DNA of 64,000 bases, taken from the NCBI GenBank assembly GCA_007126095.1, contig SLBZ01000058.1, forward strand, positions 1 to 64,000, read 5' to 3'. The position numbers and the translations under genes are program-made. The DNA comes from Aquisalimonas sp. Lineage in GTDB: Bacteria > Pseudomonadota > Gammaproteobacteria > Nitrococcales > Aquisalimonadaceae. Below, piece after piece: positions 18,036 through 27,041 of this stretch (the stretch's first letter is position 1; every line of letters starts with the position of its first letter). The notes beneath the pieces were generated by a model. It was not told where the DNA came from and made no database searches. It was given only the letters and a program-made list of their open reading frames with translations.

Positions 18036-19313
18036 TCAGGCACGCAACGCCTGATCGATATCCCAGAGGATATCGTCGGCGGTCTCGATGCCCACGGACA
18101 GGCGGATCATGTCCGGGCTGACTCCGGCCGTGCGCTGCTGCTCCTCGTCCATCTGCCGGTGGGTTGTGGACGCCGGGTGGATCACCAGGGTCTTGGCGTC
18201 GCCGACGTTGGCCAGGTGGCTGAGGAACTGGCAGCTTTCGATGAACCGCACCCCTGCTTCGTGTCCGCCCTTCACGCCGAAGGTGAGAATGGAGCCGGCA
18301 CCACGCGGCAGGTATTTCTGCGCCAGGTGGTGGTAGGGGTTGTCCGCCAGCCCCGCAAACTTCACCCAGCTCACCTGGGGGTGCTCCTGCAGGAAGCGCG
18401 CGACCTTCATGGCGTTCTCGCAGTGGCGCTCCATGCGCAGCGCCAGTGTCTCCACGCCCTGAATGAGCAGAAAGGCATTCATGGGGGAAAGCGTCGCCCC
18501 CAGCGTGCGCAGGGTCTCCACGCGGCACTTGGTGATGAAGGCGAAATCGCCGAACGTCTCGTAGAACCTGACGCCGTGGTAGCCCTCGGAGGGCTCGACC
18601 ATCTGCGGGAAGTTGCCGTTGTCCCAGGGGAACTTGCCCGACTCGACGATCACGCCACCCAGTGTGGTGCCGTGGCCGCCGATGAACTTGGTGGCGGAGT
18701 GCACCACGATATCGGCCCCGTGTTCGATGGGCCGGCACAGGTGCGGACTGGCGAGGGTGTTGTCCACCACCAGCGGGATACCCGCGTCGTGGGCGACGGC
18801 CGCAACCGCCTCGATGTCGAGCACGTTGCCCAGCGGGTTGCCGATGGTCTCCGCGTACACGCATTTGGTGCGCGGGGTGATGGCCTGGCGGAAGTTCTCC
18901 GGGTCGTCGGGGTCCACGAAGTGGACGGTAATGCCCATCTTGCGGAAGGTGACGTTGAACTGGCTGAACGTGCCGCCGTAGAGGGTGCGCGCGGCGACGA
19001 TCTCGTCACCCTGCTCGCACAGGGTCAGCAGCGCCGTCATCTGCGCACTCATGCCCGAGGCCACCGCCAGACAGGCACGGCCGCCCTCCAGCGCGGCGAT
19101 GCGCTCCTCCAGCACCGCGGTGGTGGGGTTGTTCATGCGCCCGTAGATGTTGCCGAACGTCTGCAGGTTGAACAGGCTCGCGGCGTGGTCGGTGCTGTCG
19201 AACACGTAGGACGTGGTCTGGTAGATGGGCACGGCGCGGGCGCCGGTAGCCGCGTCGGGGATATGCCCGGCATGCAGGCACAGGGTCTCGAAACCGAACT
19301 CGCGATCACTCAT
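18036..19313 (-). CDS. metY: O-acetylhomoserine sulfhydrylase/aminocarboxypropyltransferase
   Basis: 425 residues, normal for MetY. It begins [20 protein letters not shown], and has [19 protein letters not shown], a MetY-specific segment. The PLP lysine is in [13 protein letters not shown]. It condenses O-acetylhomoserine with sulfide (or methanethiol), giving homocysteine or methionine. The gene begins 12 bases after the CoA-binding protein gene, a pairing seen in many bacteria, so they form an operon. Confidence 0.95.
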   Translation of the reverse strand: MSDREFGFETLCLHAGHIPDAATGARAVPIYQTTSYVFDSTDHAASLFNLQTFGNIYGRMNNPTTAVLEERIAALEGGRACLAVASGMSAQMTALLTLCEQGDEIVAARTLYGGTFSQFNVTFRKMGITVHFVDPDDPENFRQAITPRTKCVYAETIGNPLGNVLDIEAVAAVAHDAGIPLVVDNTLASPHLCRPIEHGADIVVHSATKFIGGHGTTLGGVIVESGKFPWDNGNFPQMVEPSEGYHGVRFYETFGDFAFITKCRVETLRTLGATLSPMNAFLLIQGVETLALRMERHCENAMKVARFLQEHPQVSWVKFAGLADNPYHHLAQKYLPRGAGSILTFGVKGGHEAGVRFIESCQFLSHLANVGDAKTLVIHPASTTHRQMDEEQQRTAGVSPDMIRLSVGIETADDILWDIDQALRA

Positions 19314-19325
19314 TGCTTGAACACT

Positions 19326-19799
19326 CTAGAAAGGGACATTGGGCTGGCGCTTGGCGGAGATTACCCCGGTGTTCACGCCCATCCAGTTCAGGCCGCCGAA
19401 CAGCCGGCCGTACTCGATCTTCATGCAGCGGTCCATGACCACCTCCAGCCCGGCCTCCCGGGCCCTGGCCGCGGCAGCCTCGTGCACGACGCCGATCTGC
19501 ATCCAGATCACCTTCGCGCCGATGGCGATGGCGTCGTCCACCAGCGCCGGTACCTCCTCCGGCCTGCGAAAGATGTCCACTACGTCCACGGGCCCGGGCA
19601 CGCTGCGCAGGTCCGGGTAGCTGGTGCAGCCCAGGACTTCCGGGTACGCGGGGTTCACCGGGATCACGTTGTAGCCGTGGTCCAGCAGGTACTTGGCCGC
19701 GAAGTAGCTCGGCCGATACCAGTTCGCCGACAGGCCGACCACCGCGACATTGCGGTAATCGGCGAGAATGTGCCGCAAACGGCTGATCTCGTCCGCCAT
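19326..19799 (-). CDS. CoA-binding (YccU-like) protein
   Basis: 157 residues covering one CoA_binding Rossmann domain, residues about 12-110: YRNVAVVGLSANWYRPSY, GYNVIPVNPAYPEVLG, VVDIFRRPEEVPALV, KVIWMQIGVVHEAAA, and the C-terminal VVMDRCMKIEYGRL, which is typical of YccU. The family resembles the CoA-binding part of succinyl-CoA synthetase but has no catalytic domain. It sits upstream of metY as the first operon gene; a role in sulfur or acetyl-homoserine metabolism is only suggested by this context. Confidence 0.88.
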   Translation of the reverse strand: MADEISRLRHILADYRNVAVVGLSANWYRPSYFAAKYLLDHGYNVIPVNPAYPEVLGCTSYPDLRSVPGPVDVVDIFRRPEEVPALVDDAIAIGAKVIWMQIGVVHEAAAARAREAGLEVVMDRCMKIEYGRLFGGLNWMGVNTGVISAKRQPNVPF

Positions 19800-19994
19800 T
19801 GGAAACCCTCATACACTAGCAACGGTTGGCAGTGGATTCTGACCCACCACCGCGCCGCTGTCATCTCGTGTCGTGGGGCGCAACCGGGTGGGCTCCACCT
19901 GTGTCGATCACGGTGTTACGCTCACGGGTACGTGAGGTGGATACAACGATGCAACTCCGGCGACCCGGTCGGCCGTTGCTGTATGGAGGATGTC

Positions 19995-20783
19995 ATGAGC
20001 CAGCCCGCACCTGAAACCGGTTCCCCGATCCGTGTCACACATGACGGCGCTGTGGCCCGGGTGGCCTTCGGCGAGCCGGAGCGATACAACCCCCTGCGCG
20101 GCGACGTCATTGATGCGCTGCACCGGGCCCTGGACGTGATCGCGGATGACGAGACCGTGCGCGCGGTCATCCTGGAGGCCGAGGGCAAGGCGTTCTGCGC
20201 CGGCCACGACCTGCGGGAAGTGCGCGGCATGGAAGACGCCGAGGCGCACCGGGAGCTGTTCGACCGGTGTAGCGCGTTCATGCAGCGCGTGGTCAGTCTG
20301 CCGCAGCCGGTGATCGCGCGGGTCCAAGGGATTGCCACGGCCGCGGGCTGTCAGCTGGTGGCCACCGCCGACCTGGCGGTGGCGGGCCGCTCCGCACGCT
20401 TTGCCACTTCCGGCATCAACCTCGGCCTGTTCTGCAGCACGCCCGCCGTGGCGGTCAGCCGTGTGGTGCCGCGCAAGGCGGCACTGGAGATGCTGTTCAC
20501 CGGCGATTTCGTGGACGCCGACGAAGCCCAGCGCATCGGGCTGGTGAACCATGTGGTCGACGATGATGCGCTGGCTGACACCGCGGACGCACTGGCCACG
20601 AAGATCGCCGCGAAGCCGCCGGAGGCGATCCAGGCGGGCAAGGCGCTGTTCTACCGTCAGTACGGAGCGGACCTGGCGGATGCGTATGCGGATGCTTCGC
20701 GGACCATGGCGTGCAACATGGATACGGATGCGGCGCGGGAAGGCGTGGATGCGTTTCTGGAGAAGCGCAAGCCGCGGTGGTGA
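19995..20783 (+). CDS. Enoyl-CoA hydratase/isomerase family protein
   Basis: 262 residues from the ATG opening MSQPAPETGS; GGAGG lies five bases upstream. The frame extends far upstream but that part overlaps metY and is not coding. Crotonase features: AFCAGHDLREVRGM oxyanion segment, IATAAGCQLVATADLAVAG, and the C-terminal EGVDAFLEKRKPRW. The catalytic Glu pair of true hydratases is not evident at the GCQL and later GLFCSTP positions, so isomerase, hydrolase or other activity is possible. Followed by three hairpin repeats. Confidence 0.85.
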   Translation: MSQPAPETGSPIRVTHDGAVARVAFGEPERYNPLRGDVIDALHRALDVIADDETVRAVILEAEGKAFCAGHDLREVRGMEDAEAHRELFDRCSAFMQRVVSLPQPVIARVQGIATAAGCQLVATADLAVAGRSARFATSGINLGLFCSTPAVAVSRVVPRKAALEMLFTGDFVDADEAQRIGLVNHVVDDDALADTADALATKIAAKPPEAIQAGKALFYRQYGADLADAYADASRTMACNMDTDAAREGVDAFLEKRKPRW

Positions 20784-20801
20784 GACGGAGCGAGCACAGG
20801 A

Positions 20802-20828
20802 TGGTGGACCTGAAGGTCCACCCTACGG
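20802..20828 (+). repeat. Dispersed hairpin repeat, copy B1
   Basis: TGGTGGACC-TGAA-GGTCCACC followed by CTACGG; identical to copy A1 across 27 bases, 11.8 kb away. It lies just after the stop of the enoyl-CoA hydratase gene. Confidence 0.85.
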
Positions 20829-20857
20829 CTGGGCCCGGGCGGTTACCCGACGCTGGA

Positions 20858-20883
20858 TGGTGGACGTGAACGTCCACCCTACG
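20858..20883 (+). repeat. Dispersed hairpin repeat, copy B2 with compensated stem
   Basis: TGGTGGACG-TGAA-CGTCCACC followed by CTACG. The loop-closing pair is G-C instead of C-G, changed on both arms, so the stem is preserved. Confidence 0.82.
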
Positions 20884-20912
20884 CCTTGATCCCGATAGGT
20901 GCTTGAATCCGG

Positions 20913-20938
20913 CGTAGGGTGGACCTTCAGGTCCACCA
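20913..20938 (-). repeat. Dispersed hairpin repeat, copy B3 in inverted orientation
   Basis: CGTAGGGTGGACC-TTCA-GGTCCACCA on the plus strand, the exact reverse complement of the core of B1. B1 and B3 together form a large inverted repeat around B2, in the gap between two convergent enoyl-CoA hydratase genes. Confidence 0.85.
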
Positions 20939-20972
20939 CCTCAAACCCGAACGCCGCGCCACCTGGATCCCC

Positions 20973-21758
20973 TCAACTGAAGCGGCTGAAATCCGGCTGC
21001 CGTTTCTCGAAGAACGCGGCCACCGCCTCCTGGTGCTCGTCCGAGACCAGACCCGCGGCGAACGACTCGCCCTCCGCGGCAATCACCTCCCGCAACCGGT
21101 CGGTGTACGCCGCGCTGTTGATCAACCGCTTGGTCGCACGCAGCGCCTTCGGCGGCAGCGCAGCCAGGGCGCGGGCCTTGGCAAGCGCCGTCTCGTCCAG
21201 TTCCGCATCGCTGCAGCTCAGGGAGACGATGCCCAGCTCCCGGGCACGCTCCCGATCGAAGGGCTCCCCCAGCAGCAGTGTGTGACTGGCCCGCACCCGC
21301 CCCGCCAGCAGCGGCAGCACGTAGGACGACGCAAACTCCGGCACCAGCCCCAGGCGCGTGAACGGCAACGCGAACGATGCCGTCTCGCTGGCGGCGACCA
21401 CGTCGCAATGCAGCAGCAGCGTGGTGCCAATGCCGACGGCATGACCGCGCACGGCGGCGACCACCGGCTTGTCGAAGTCGACCATGTCATCGATCAGCTT
21501 CATGGCCGGCGCCTTCTCGCCACTGGCCACCCGCTCGGCGGCCTTCGGACCGAAGTCCTGCAGGTCATTGCCGGCCGTGAAATGCTCACCCTCGGCCTTC
21601 AGCAGCACGGCGCGCACGTCGCCGTCCTGGCGCGCAGCGGCCATGGTCTCGCGGATCGAGTCGTACATCTCGCCGGTGAGCGCGTTGCGCTTGTCGGCGC
21701 GGTTGAGGGTAATGGTCAGCACGCCATCCTGGCGCTCGGTGACGATGGTACTGGTCAT
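20973..21758 (-). CDS. Enoyl-CoA hydratase-related protein
   Basis: 261 residues from the ATG opening MTSTIVTERQDG, with GGGGGAG six bases upstream. Crotonase features: the HFTAGNDLQDF oxyanion segment, AVRGHAVGIGTTLLLHCD, and FALPFTRLGLVPEFASSYVL. The Glu in GLVPEFASS matches the acid/base region of several hydratases and isomerases, while the first Glu position is Gly-Ile-Gly-Thr. It is not possible to choose the exact reaction. It converges on the other crotonase gene across the repeat cluster. Confidence 0.85.
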   Translation of the reverse strand: MTSTIVTERQDGVLTITLNRADKRNALTGEMYDSIRETMAAARQDGDVRAVLLKAEGEHFTAGNDLQDFGPKAAERVASGEKAPAMKLIDDMVDFDKPVVAAVRGHAVGIGTTLLLHCDVVAASETASFALPFTRLGLVPEFASSYVLPLLAGRVRASHTLLLGEPFDRERARELGIVSLSCSDAELDETALAKARALAALPPKALRATKRLINSAAYTDRLREVIAAEGESFAAGLVSDEHQEAVAAFFEKRQPDFSRFS

Positions 21759-21828
21759 TGGGCTCCCCCGGAGTCTGTGAAAAGCGGTGTCCGTACTATA
21801 GCGTATGGAAACGGGCAGAAAAGACAAT

Positions 21829-21853
21829 CTCCGCCCCGGCGTCCGGGGCGGAG
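21829..21853 (-). terminator. Rho-independent terminator after the aminotransferase gene
   Basis: 11-bp perfect stem CTCCGCCCCGG/CCGGGGCGGAG with a 3-base loop. On the minus strand it is followed by ATTGTCTTTTC. It lies 40 bases past the stop of the class I aminotransferase and upstream of the next minus-strand gene, which therefore needs its own promoter. Confidence 0.8.
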
Positions 21854-21892
21854 GTCATGGATAGCGCTAATGCAATCCGATCGGAACGACGG

Positions 21893-23104
21893 TCAGAAGT
21901 CCTGCTTGGCCAGCCACGGCACCATGCGTTCGAAAGCTTCCTCGATCTTGTCCAGCGACGTGGAGTAGCTGATCCGCAGCGAGTTGCTGCAGTGCTCGCC
22001 GAAGGCATCGCCCGGCACGGTGCATACGCCGGTCTCCTGCAGCATCCGCAGGCAGACCTGGTTGGCATTGGCCCCGTGGGGCAGGGATGGGAAGATGTAG
22101 AACGCCCCCTGTGGCCAGTAACCCGTGAGATGCGGCGTCTCACTCACCAGCTGCACCACGCGGTCCCGCCGCTGGGCGTACTCCTGCACCATGTCATCGA
22201 TGCAGCTGCGATCCCCCTTCAGGGCGGCGATGCCGGCCCACTGGGCCGGGGTGTTCGCCACAGTGGTGGTGAACATGTGATACCGGCGCAGTTTCTTGAT
22301 CGCGCCCTGGCTGGAGATGATCCAGCCGATGCGCAGGCCCGCCATGCTGAACGTCTTGGAGAAGCTGCTCGCCACCATGACGTTGTCCAGGTCCATGGCG
22401 TGGCGCAGCACGCTGGGGTATTCCATGTCATCCAGCAGCAGGTGATCGTAAACCTCGTCGCTGAAGACGTAGACACCGCGGTAGGCCGCTTCCTGGCAGA
22501 TGGCGTCGATGGTCTCCGCCGGGTAGACGGTGCCGGTGGGGTTGCTCGGCGAGTTCAGCACGATGCCGTAGGTGCGCATGCCGATGTTGTCGATCACTTC
22601 CTGCGGATCGAGCTGATGCCCGTGCTCGGCACGCGTGGGGATGTACTTCACCTCCCCGCCGTTCATGCGGATCAGCGGCGCGTACAGCAGGAACGTGGGA
22701 TCCGTGACCAGGAACTGGCGCCCGGGCGCGGACGTGGCCGTGAGCGCGAGGTAGATTGCCTCGGTCGCACCAGCGGTGATCAGGATGTTGTCTTCAGTGA
22801 TGGTCCGACCGTAGCGCTGGCTGTAGTACTCCGCCAGGGCCGTGAGCAGCTCGGGCAGGCCGGCGTCCATGGTGTAACCGGTATGCCCCTCCTCCAGCGC
22901 CTCGATGTACGCATCGATGATATGGCGCGGCGTGGGGAAGTTGGGCTGGCCGATGGACAGATGAATGACATCCTCCATGCTGGCGGCCATATTGACCATC
23001 TTGCGAATGCCCGCAACGGGAATCGCGCGCAGCGCCGGGGCCCAGCTGGCGTCGCGAACATCGTCCAGGTCCTGTGCTTCGGTTTCGATCGGATTGACTG
23101 CCAT
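21893..23104 (-). CDS. Class I/II pyridoxal-phosphate aminotransferase
   Basis: 403 residues from the ATG opening MAVNPIETEAQD, preceded by GGAGGAG. Fold type I features: HLSIGQPNFPTPRHI, ITAGATEAIYLAL, NSPSNPTGTVY (with the conserved Asn), FSDEVYDHLL, and the PLP lysine in SSFSKTFSMAGLRIGW. The C-terminal arginine is in NSLRISYS. It resembles aspartate/aromatic aminotransferases of subgroup I-gamma (about 400 residues); the amino donor is not determined. Ends in a strong terminator. Confidence 0.9.
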   Translation of the reverse strand: MAVNPIETEAQDLDDVRDASWAPALRAIPVAGIRKMVNMAASMEDVIHLSIGQPNFPTPRHIIDAYIEALEEGHTGYTMDAGLPELLTALAEYYSQRYGRTITEDNILITAGATEAIYLALTATSAPGRQFLVTDPTFLLYAPLIRMNGGEVKYIPTRAEHGHQLDPQEVIDNIGMRTYGIVLNSPSNPTGTVYPAETIDAICQEAAYRGVYVFSDEVYDHLLLDDMEYPSVLRHAMDLDNVMVASSFSKTFSMAGLRIGWIISSQGAIKKLRRYHMFTTTVANTPAQWAGIAALKGDRSCIDDMVQEYAQRRDRVVQLVSETPHLTGYWPQGAFYIFPSLPHGANANQVCLRMLQETGVCTVPGDAFGEHCSNSLRISYSTSLDKIEEAFERMVPWLAKQDF

Positions 23105-23280
23105 GACTCCTCCACGTTGACAGCTGATGTGAGCACTGGGCCCTTGATGGGAACGGCGCCCGCCACGACGGGCGCTGCGCACGGATGCAGCCGGCTCCCA
23201 TTCGGCGAGACTATGCCTCTGCGCGCTGGCGGGTCAAGCGCCCTGAAACAGGCGTGTGACGGGGCCTGCAAAGCGTTCGG

Positions 23281-23307
23281 TTGACGCTTCTCCACCCCCT
23301 GTATAAC
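23281..23307 (+). promoter_or_regulatory. Candidate promoter of the hydroxyacid dehydrogenase gene
   Basis: TTGACG, 15 bases, TATAAC, about 75 bases upstream of the hydroxyacid dehydrogenase start. Both hexamers are one base from consensus, but the spacer is two bases short of optimal. It sits in the divergent 279-base gap between that gene and the aminotransferase, which otherwise shows no feature I can name. Confidence 0.4.
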
Positions 23308-23382
23308 GTCGCCGGAAGAACAGCGCATCCGGAGCACTGCATCCGCACGCGCTGGCCACCCGTGTTTCAATCGGAGTTCACC

Positions 23383-24360
23383 ATGGATCAGCCGGTCATC
23401 GCCGTTCTCACGGCGGAAGACGAATCCCTCCCTCCCGGGCTGGATGGCGTTGCGGATCAGGCCCGGCTGCTGCTCGCCAACGATCGCGAGAGCCTGGAAC
23501 AGGCCCTGACACAGGCGGACATTCTGCTGGTCACCGATTTCCGCACCGAGATGCTCGCCGAGTGCTGGCACCTTGCCACCCGGCTGCGCTGGATCCACGC
23601 CACCAGCGCCGGCGTGGATGCGCTGATGTTCCCGGAGCTGCAGTCGAGCAGCATCCCGATCACCAACGCCCGGGGAATCTTCGACCGGCCCATCGCCGAA
23701 TTCGTGCTCGGCCTGGTCCTGGCCTTCGCCAAGGACCTGCCGGCCTCGGTGCGCTACCAGGATCAGCACCGCTGGCAGCACCGCGACACCGAAACGGTCA
23801 ACGGCAAGCGCGCACTGATCATCGGCGCCGGCTCCATCGGCCGCCAGATCGGCCGGCTCCTGGCCGGCGTGGGCATGCAGGTGGACGCGGTCGCCCGCTC
23901 GGCTCGGCAGGACGACCCCGACTTCGGCCGCGTCCACGCCCAGGACACCCTGCTGGAGGAGCTCCCCGGGGCGGACTTCGTGGTGGTGGCCGCCCCGCTG
24001 ACGGACGACACCCGCGGCCTGTTCAGCAACCAGGCGTTCGCCGCCATGAACCCAGACGCCCGCTTCATCAACATTGGCCGCGGCCCCATTGTCGACACCG
24101 ACGCCCTGGTGGCCGCCCTGCGCACCGGTGCCATTGCCGGCGCCGGGCTGGACGTCTTCGAAGAGGAACCGCTACCGGCAGACCACCCCCTGTGGGCGTT
24201 CCCGCAGGCGATTCTCTCCGCACACATGGCCGGCGACGTCGTCGGCTGGCGCGAAGCGCTGACCAAGCAGTTCCTTGCGAACTTCCGCCGCTGGCAAGCC
24301 GGTGAACCACTGCACAATGTTGTCGACAAGGAGCGCGGTTACGTGCCGCCCACGAAGTAA
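23383..24360 (+). CDS. D-2-hydroxyacid dehydrogenase (phosphoglycerate dehydrogenase-like)
   Basis: 325 residues from the ATG opening MDQPVIAVLTAED; GGAG lies six bases upstream. NAD(P) site ALIIGAGSIGRQIGRLL; the conserved NIGRGPIVDTDALVAAL; the Glu in DVFEEEPLPADHPLW; and the catalytic His in ILSAHMAGD. Members reduce 2-keto acids or oxidise D-2-hydroxy acids. The substrate domain (TSAGVDALMFPEL) resembles the GhrA/GyaR-like hydroxypyruvate/glyoxylate reductase branch rather than SerA. Next to SSADH on the same strand, 157 bases upstream. Confidence 0.88.
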   Translation: MDQPVIAVLTAEDESLPPGLDGVADQARLLLANDRESLEQALTQADILLVTDFRTEMLAECWHLATRLRWIHATSAGVDALMFPELQSSSIPITNARGIFDRPIAEFVLGLVLAFAKDLPASVRYQDQHRWQHRDTETVNGKRALIIGAGSIGRQIGRLLAGVGMQVDAVARSARQDDPDFGRVHAQDTLLEELPGADFVVVAAPLTDDTRGLFSNQAFAAMNPDARFINIGRGPIVDTDALVAALRTGAIAGAGLDVFEEEPLPADHPLWAFPQAILSAHMAGDVVGWREALTKQFLANFRRWQAGEPLHNVVDKERGYVPPTK

Positions 24361-24517
24361 ACTGCCGGGCGTTTGCTGGACGTAACCGCATTATCCATTC
24401 AACATGATTGAATACCCGCGTCACGGGCGACCAGGTGGCGGAGGCCGCACGGCTCCATGGCCACGCCTGGCAAAATGGCCCATGACGCCGAATCCACGGA
24501 ACACCGAGGGGGGCAGC

Positions 24518-25969
24518 ATGCTCGAATCGCCATTGCTCAAGAACTGCCGGGGCTACATCAACGGCCAGTGGCTGGACGCCGACAGCGGCAAGACCCTGAC
24601 CGTTTACAACCCCGTGGACGGGGCGGCGCTGGGGCATGTGCCGGGGATGGGCCCCGAAGAGACCACCCGGGCCGTGGAAGCCGCGCGCGAGGCGCTCAAG
24701 ACCCCCGCTACCATCGCCGAACGCCGGCGCTGGCTCGAGAACATCGTCAAGGCGCTGGAAGCGAACCGCGAGGAGCTGGGCCGTATCCTGTGCATGGAAC
24801 ACGGCAAGCCCTGGAAAGAGGCCCAGGGCGAAGTGGACTACGCGGCGGGCTTCTTCCGCTACTGCGCGGAAAACCTCGATGCCCTGGCGCCGCGGGAACT
24901 GGCCGAAAAGCCCCGCAACTGCAGCTGGACCATCCACTATCGCCCGGCCGGCGTCGTCGCGCTGGTGACGCCCTGGAACTTCCCCATCGGCATGATCGCC
25001 AAGAAGCTCTCCGCGGCCATCGCTGCCGACTGCCCCAGTGTCATCAAGCCGTCGTCAAAGACGCCCCTGACCATGGTGGCGCTGTTCACCCTGCTGGACG
25101 AGGCGCTGGACATGCCGCCCGGCAAGGTGAATCTGGTCACCGGCTCGGCCGGACCGATCGGCGATACCCTCTGCGACCACCCCGACGTGCGGGTGCTCAG
25201 CTTCACCGGCTCCACGGAGGTCGGGCGCGAGCTGATCGAGCGCAGCGCGCCGCAGGTGAAGAAGCTCACCCTGGAACTGGGCGGCAACGCGCCGTTCATC
25301 GTGTTCGAGGACGCGGACCTGGATGCCGCCGCCGATAATCTGATCGGCAACAAGTTCCGCGGCGGTGGCCAGACCTGCGTGTGCGCCAACCGGGTCATGG
25401 TGCAGGAGAGCGTGGCCGAGGACTTCGCCGAGCGGGTTAAGCAACGCGCCGAGAAGTTGAAGGTGGGCGACGGCATGGAGCCGGACACCGACATCGGCCC
25501 GCTCATCGATCGCAACGGCTATGAGAAGGTCCGCCGCCACCTCTCCGACGCACTGGACAAGGGCGCGAAACCCGTTCTCGGCGACGTACCCCCTTCCCTC
25601 GAGAACGACTGGGCCGGCTTCTTCCCGCCCACCATCGTGCTGGGCGTTACCGCGCAGATGGCGTGCTGGAAGGAAGAGACCTTCGGCCCGCTGGTGCCCG
25701 TGGCCACATTCAGCGACGAGGCGCAGGCCATCGAGATGGCCAATCAGACCGAGTTCGGGCTGGCGTCCTACCTGTTCACGGCGGACGACGCCCGGGCGCA
25801 GCGCGTCATCGCCGGCCTGGAATTCGCCCACGTAGGCCATAACACCGGCACCGGCCCGGCGCCGGAAGCGCCGTTCGGCGGCATGAAACAGTCTGGCTAC
25901 GGCCGCGAGGGCGGTCTGGAAGGGCTGTTCGAGTTCATCGAGCCGCAGACGGTCCCGCGCGGCGCGTAA
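24518..25969 (+). CDS. gabD: NAD(P)-dependent succinate-semialdehyde dehydrogenase-type ALDH
   Basis: 483 residues from the ATG opening MLESPLLKNCRGY (GAGGGGGG upstream); E. coli GabD has 482. Catalytic Cys in GGQTCVCANRVMV, general base Glu in TLELGGNAPF, and the NAD site FTGSTEVGRELI. The RGYINGQWLDADSGKTLTV beginning and KEETFGPLVPVA are typical of GabD/SSADH. It oxidises succinate semialdehyde to succinate in the GABA shunt. A class III aminotransferase 1.9 kb downstream on the other strand could supply the semialdehyde. The symbol is assigned by family, not experiment. Confidence 0.85.
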   Translation: MLESPLLKNCRGYINGQWLDADSGKTLTVYNPVDGAALGHVPGMGPEETTRAVEAAREALKTPATIAERRRWLENIVKALEANREELGRILCMEHGKPWKEAQGEVDYAAGFFRYCAENLDALAPRELAEKPRNCSWTIHYRPAGVVALVTPWNFPIGMIAKKLSAAIAADCPSVIKPSSKTPLTMVALFTLLDEALDMPPGKVNLVTGSAGPIGDTLCDHPDVRVLSFTGSTEVGRELIERSAPQVKKLTLELGGNAPFIVFEDADLDAAADNLIGNKFRGGGQTCVCANRVMVQESVAEDFAERVKQRAEKLKVGDGMEPDTDIGPLIDRNGYEKVRRHLSDALDKGAKPVLGDVPPSLENDWAGFFPPTIVLGVTAQMACWKEETFGPLVPVATFSDEAQAIEMANQTEFGLASYLFTADDARAQRVIAGLEFAHVGHNTGTGPAPEAPFGGMKQSGYGREGGLEGLFEFIEPQTVPRGA

Positions 25970-25977
25970 TCGGCAAC

Positions 25978-26008
25978 CCCGGCGGCGCCCTGCCCGGGCG
26001 CCGCCGGG
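25978..26008. terminator. GC hairpin between convergent genes
   Basis: 12-bp perfect stem CCCGGCGGCGCC/GGCGCCGCCGGG with loop CTGCCCG, between the stop of SSADH and the stop of the convergent AEC transporter. Neither strand has a strong T-run, so it is probably a weak bidirectional terminator or a 3'-end-stabilising hairpin. Confidence 0.5.
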
Positions 26009-26050
26009 CGTCAGTTTGCGGTCGCACCATCGTGCGTGGCCGCCCCCCAG

Positions 26051-26983
26051 TCACTCCAGTATCAGGTGCAGCACCACGGAGACCGTGGCCACGGCAATGA
26101 CCGTGGAGACGAGGATCGCGGTGGACGCACCGGCCACGTTCACCTGGTAGCGCTGGGCGAGGACGTAGACGTTCGCCGCCACGGGCAGCGAGGCCATGAT
26201 CACCAGCGCGGCCTGCCATGTGGGCGGCAGGCCGAACAATACCGTCGCACCCCACACCAGCGCCGGATGGACCACCAGCTTGAGGAAGACGATGACGCCG
26301 GTGGCACCCACCTGCTCGCCCAGGGGCTGACGCGCCAGGGTGGCGCCCAGGGCGAACAGTGCCGCCGGTCCGGCAGCCGCGCCCAGCAACTCCAGGTAGG
26401 AGAACACCGGCCCCGGGATGGACACGGCGAAGGCACTCAGCAGCGTCCCGAACACCGAGGCGACGATGAGCGGGTTGCGGACCACGCCCTGAACCGCCGT
26501 GCGCACGGCCCGCATGAGGCTGCCACTGCCGCCCTTGTCCACCTCGATGATGGCCGTGGCAATGCCGATCATGATCGCGGTGTCCACCACGATCACCACC
26601 GCGGCCGCCGGCGTCGCCTCGTTGCCGAGCGCCGCGATCACCAGCGGCAGGCCGACGAAGCCCACGTTGGCAAAACTGGCTGCCAGCGCCTGCACCGCGC
26701 GCCGCCCGGCGCCACCGCCGAACAGGGCGCGCATGAGCCAGTACGTCAGGACGAACAATGCCACCCCGGGCAACAGCCACGCCAGAAACAGCGCTGGGTC
26801 ACCGAGATCCTCCACCGGCGCCTCGGCGATGCTGCTGATCAACAGCGCCGGCAGGGCGAAGAAGAAAACGAACTTGTTGAGCCCGGTGATGGTTTCACCG
26901 GGCATCAGCGGGGTGCGCCCCGCGATCATCCCGGTGAAGATCAGGGCGAAGAACGGCAGTGCGATGGTGAGAATGACGTCCAC
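26051..26983 (-). CDS. AEC (auxin efflux carrier) family transporter
   Basis: 310 residues with about ten helices. It begins MDVILTIALPFFALIFTGMIAGRTPLM and has NKFVFFFALPALL, the family's conserved segment, then ASFANVGFVGLPLV with the NVGFxGxP motif, and PVAANVYVLAQRY, typical of AEC proteins. Members export or exchange organic acids such as malate, or auxin-like compounds. It precedes nothing on its own strand until the SSADH hairpin; the pmtA-like gene is 58 bases upstream. Confidence 0.9.
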   Translation of the reverse strand: MDVILTIALPFFALIFTGMIAGRTPLMPGETITGLNKFVFFFALPALLISSIAEAPVEDLGDPALFLAWLLPGVALFVLTYWLMRALFGGGAGRRAVQALAASFANVGFVGLPLVIAALGNEATPAAAVVIVVDTAIMIGIATAIIEVDKGGSGSLMRAVRTAVQGVVRNPLIVASVFGTLLSAFAVSIPGPVFSYLELLGAAAGPAALFALGATLARQPLGEQVGATGVIVFLKLVVHPALVWGATVLFGLPPTWQAALVIMASLPVAANVYVLAQRYQVNVAGASTAILVSTVIAVATVSVVLHLILE

Positions 26984-27041
26984 GGTGGAGACGTGCTCCG
27001 ATCAGGCGACGGCCAAGCCGGCCAGCGGCGGGCGTGGGAGG

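Noticed and set aside
18000..19994. Upstream extension of the enoyl-CoA hydratase frame
   Set aside because: Overlaps metY and the CoA-binding gene; the ATG at 19995 has a ribosome site and the conserved N-terminus.
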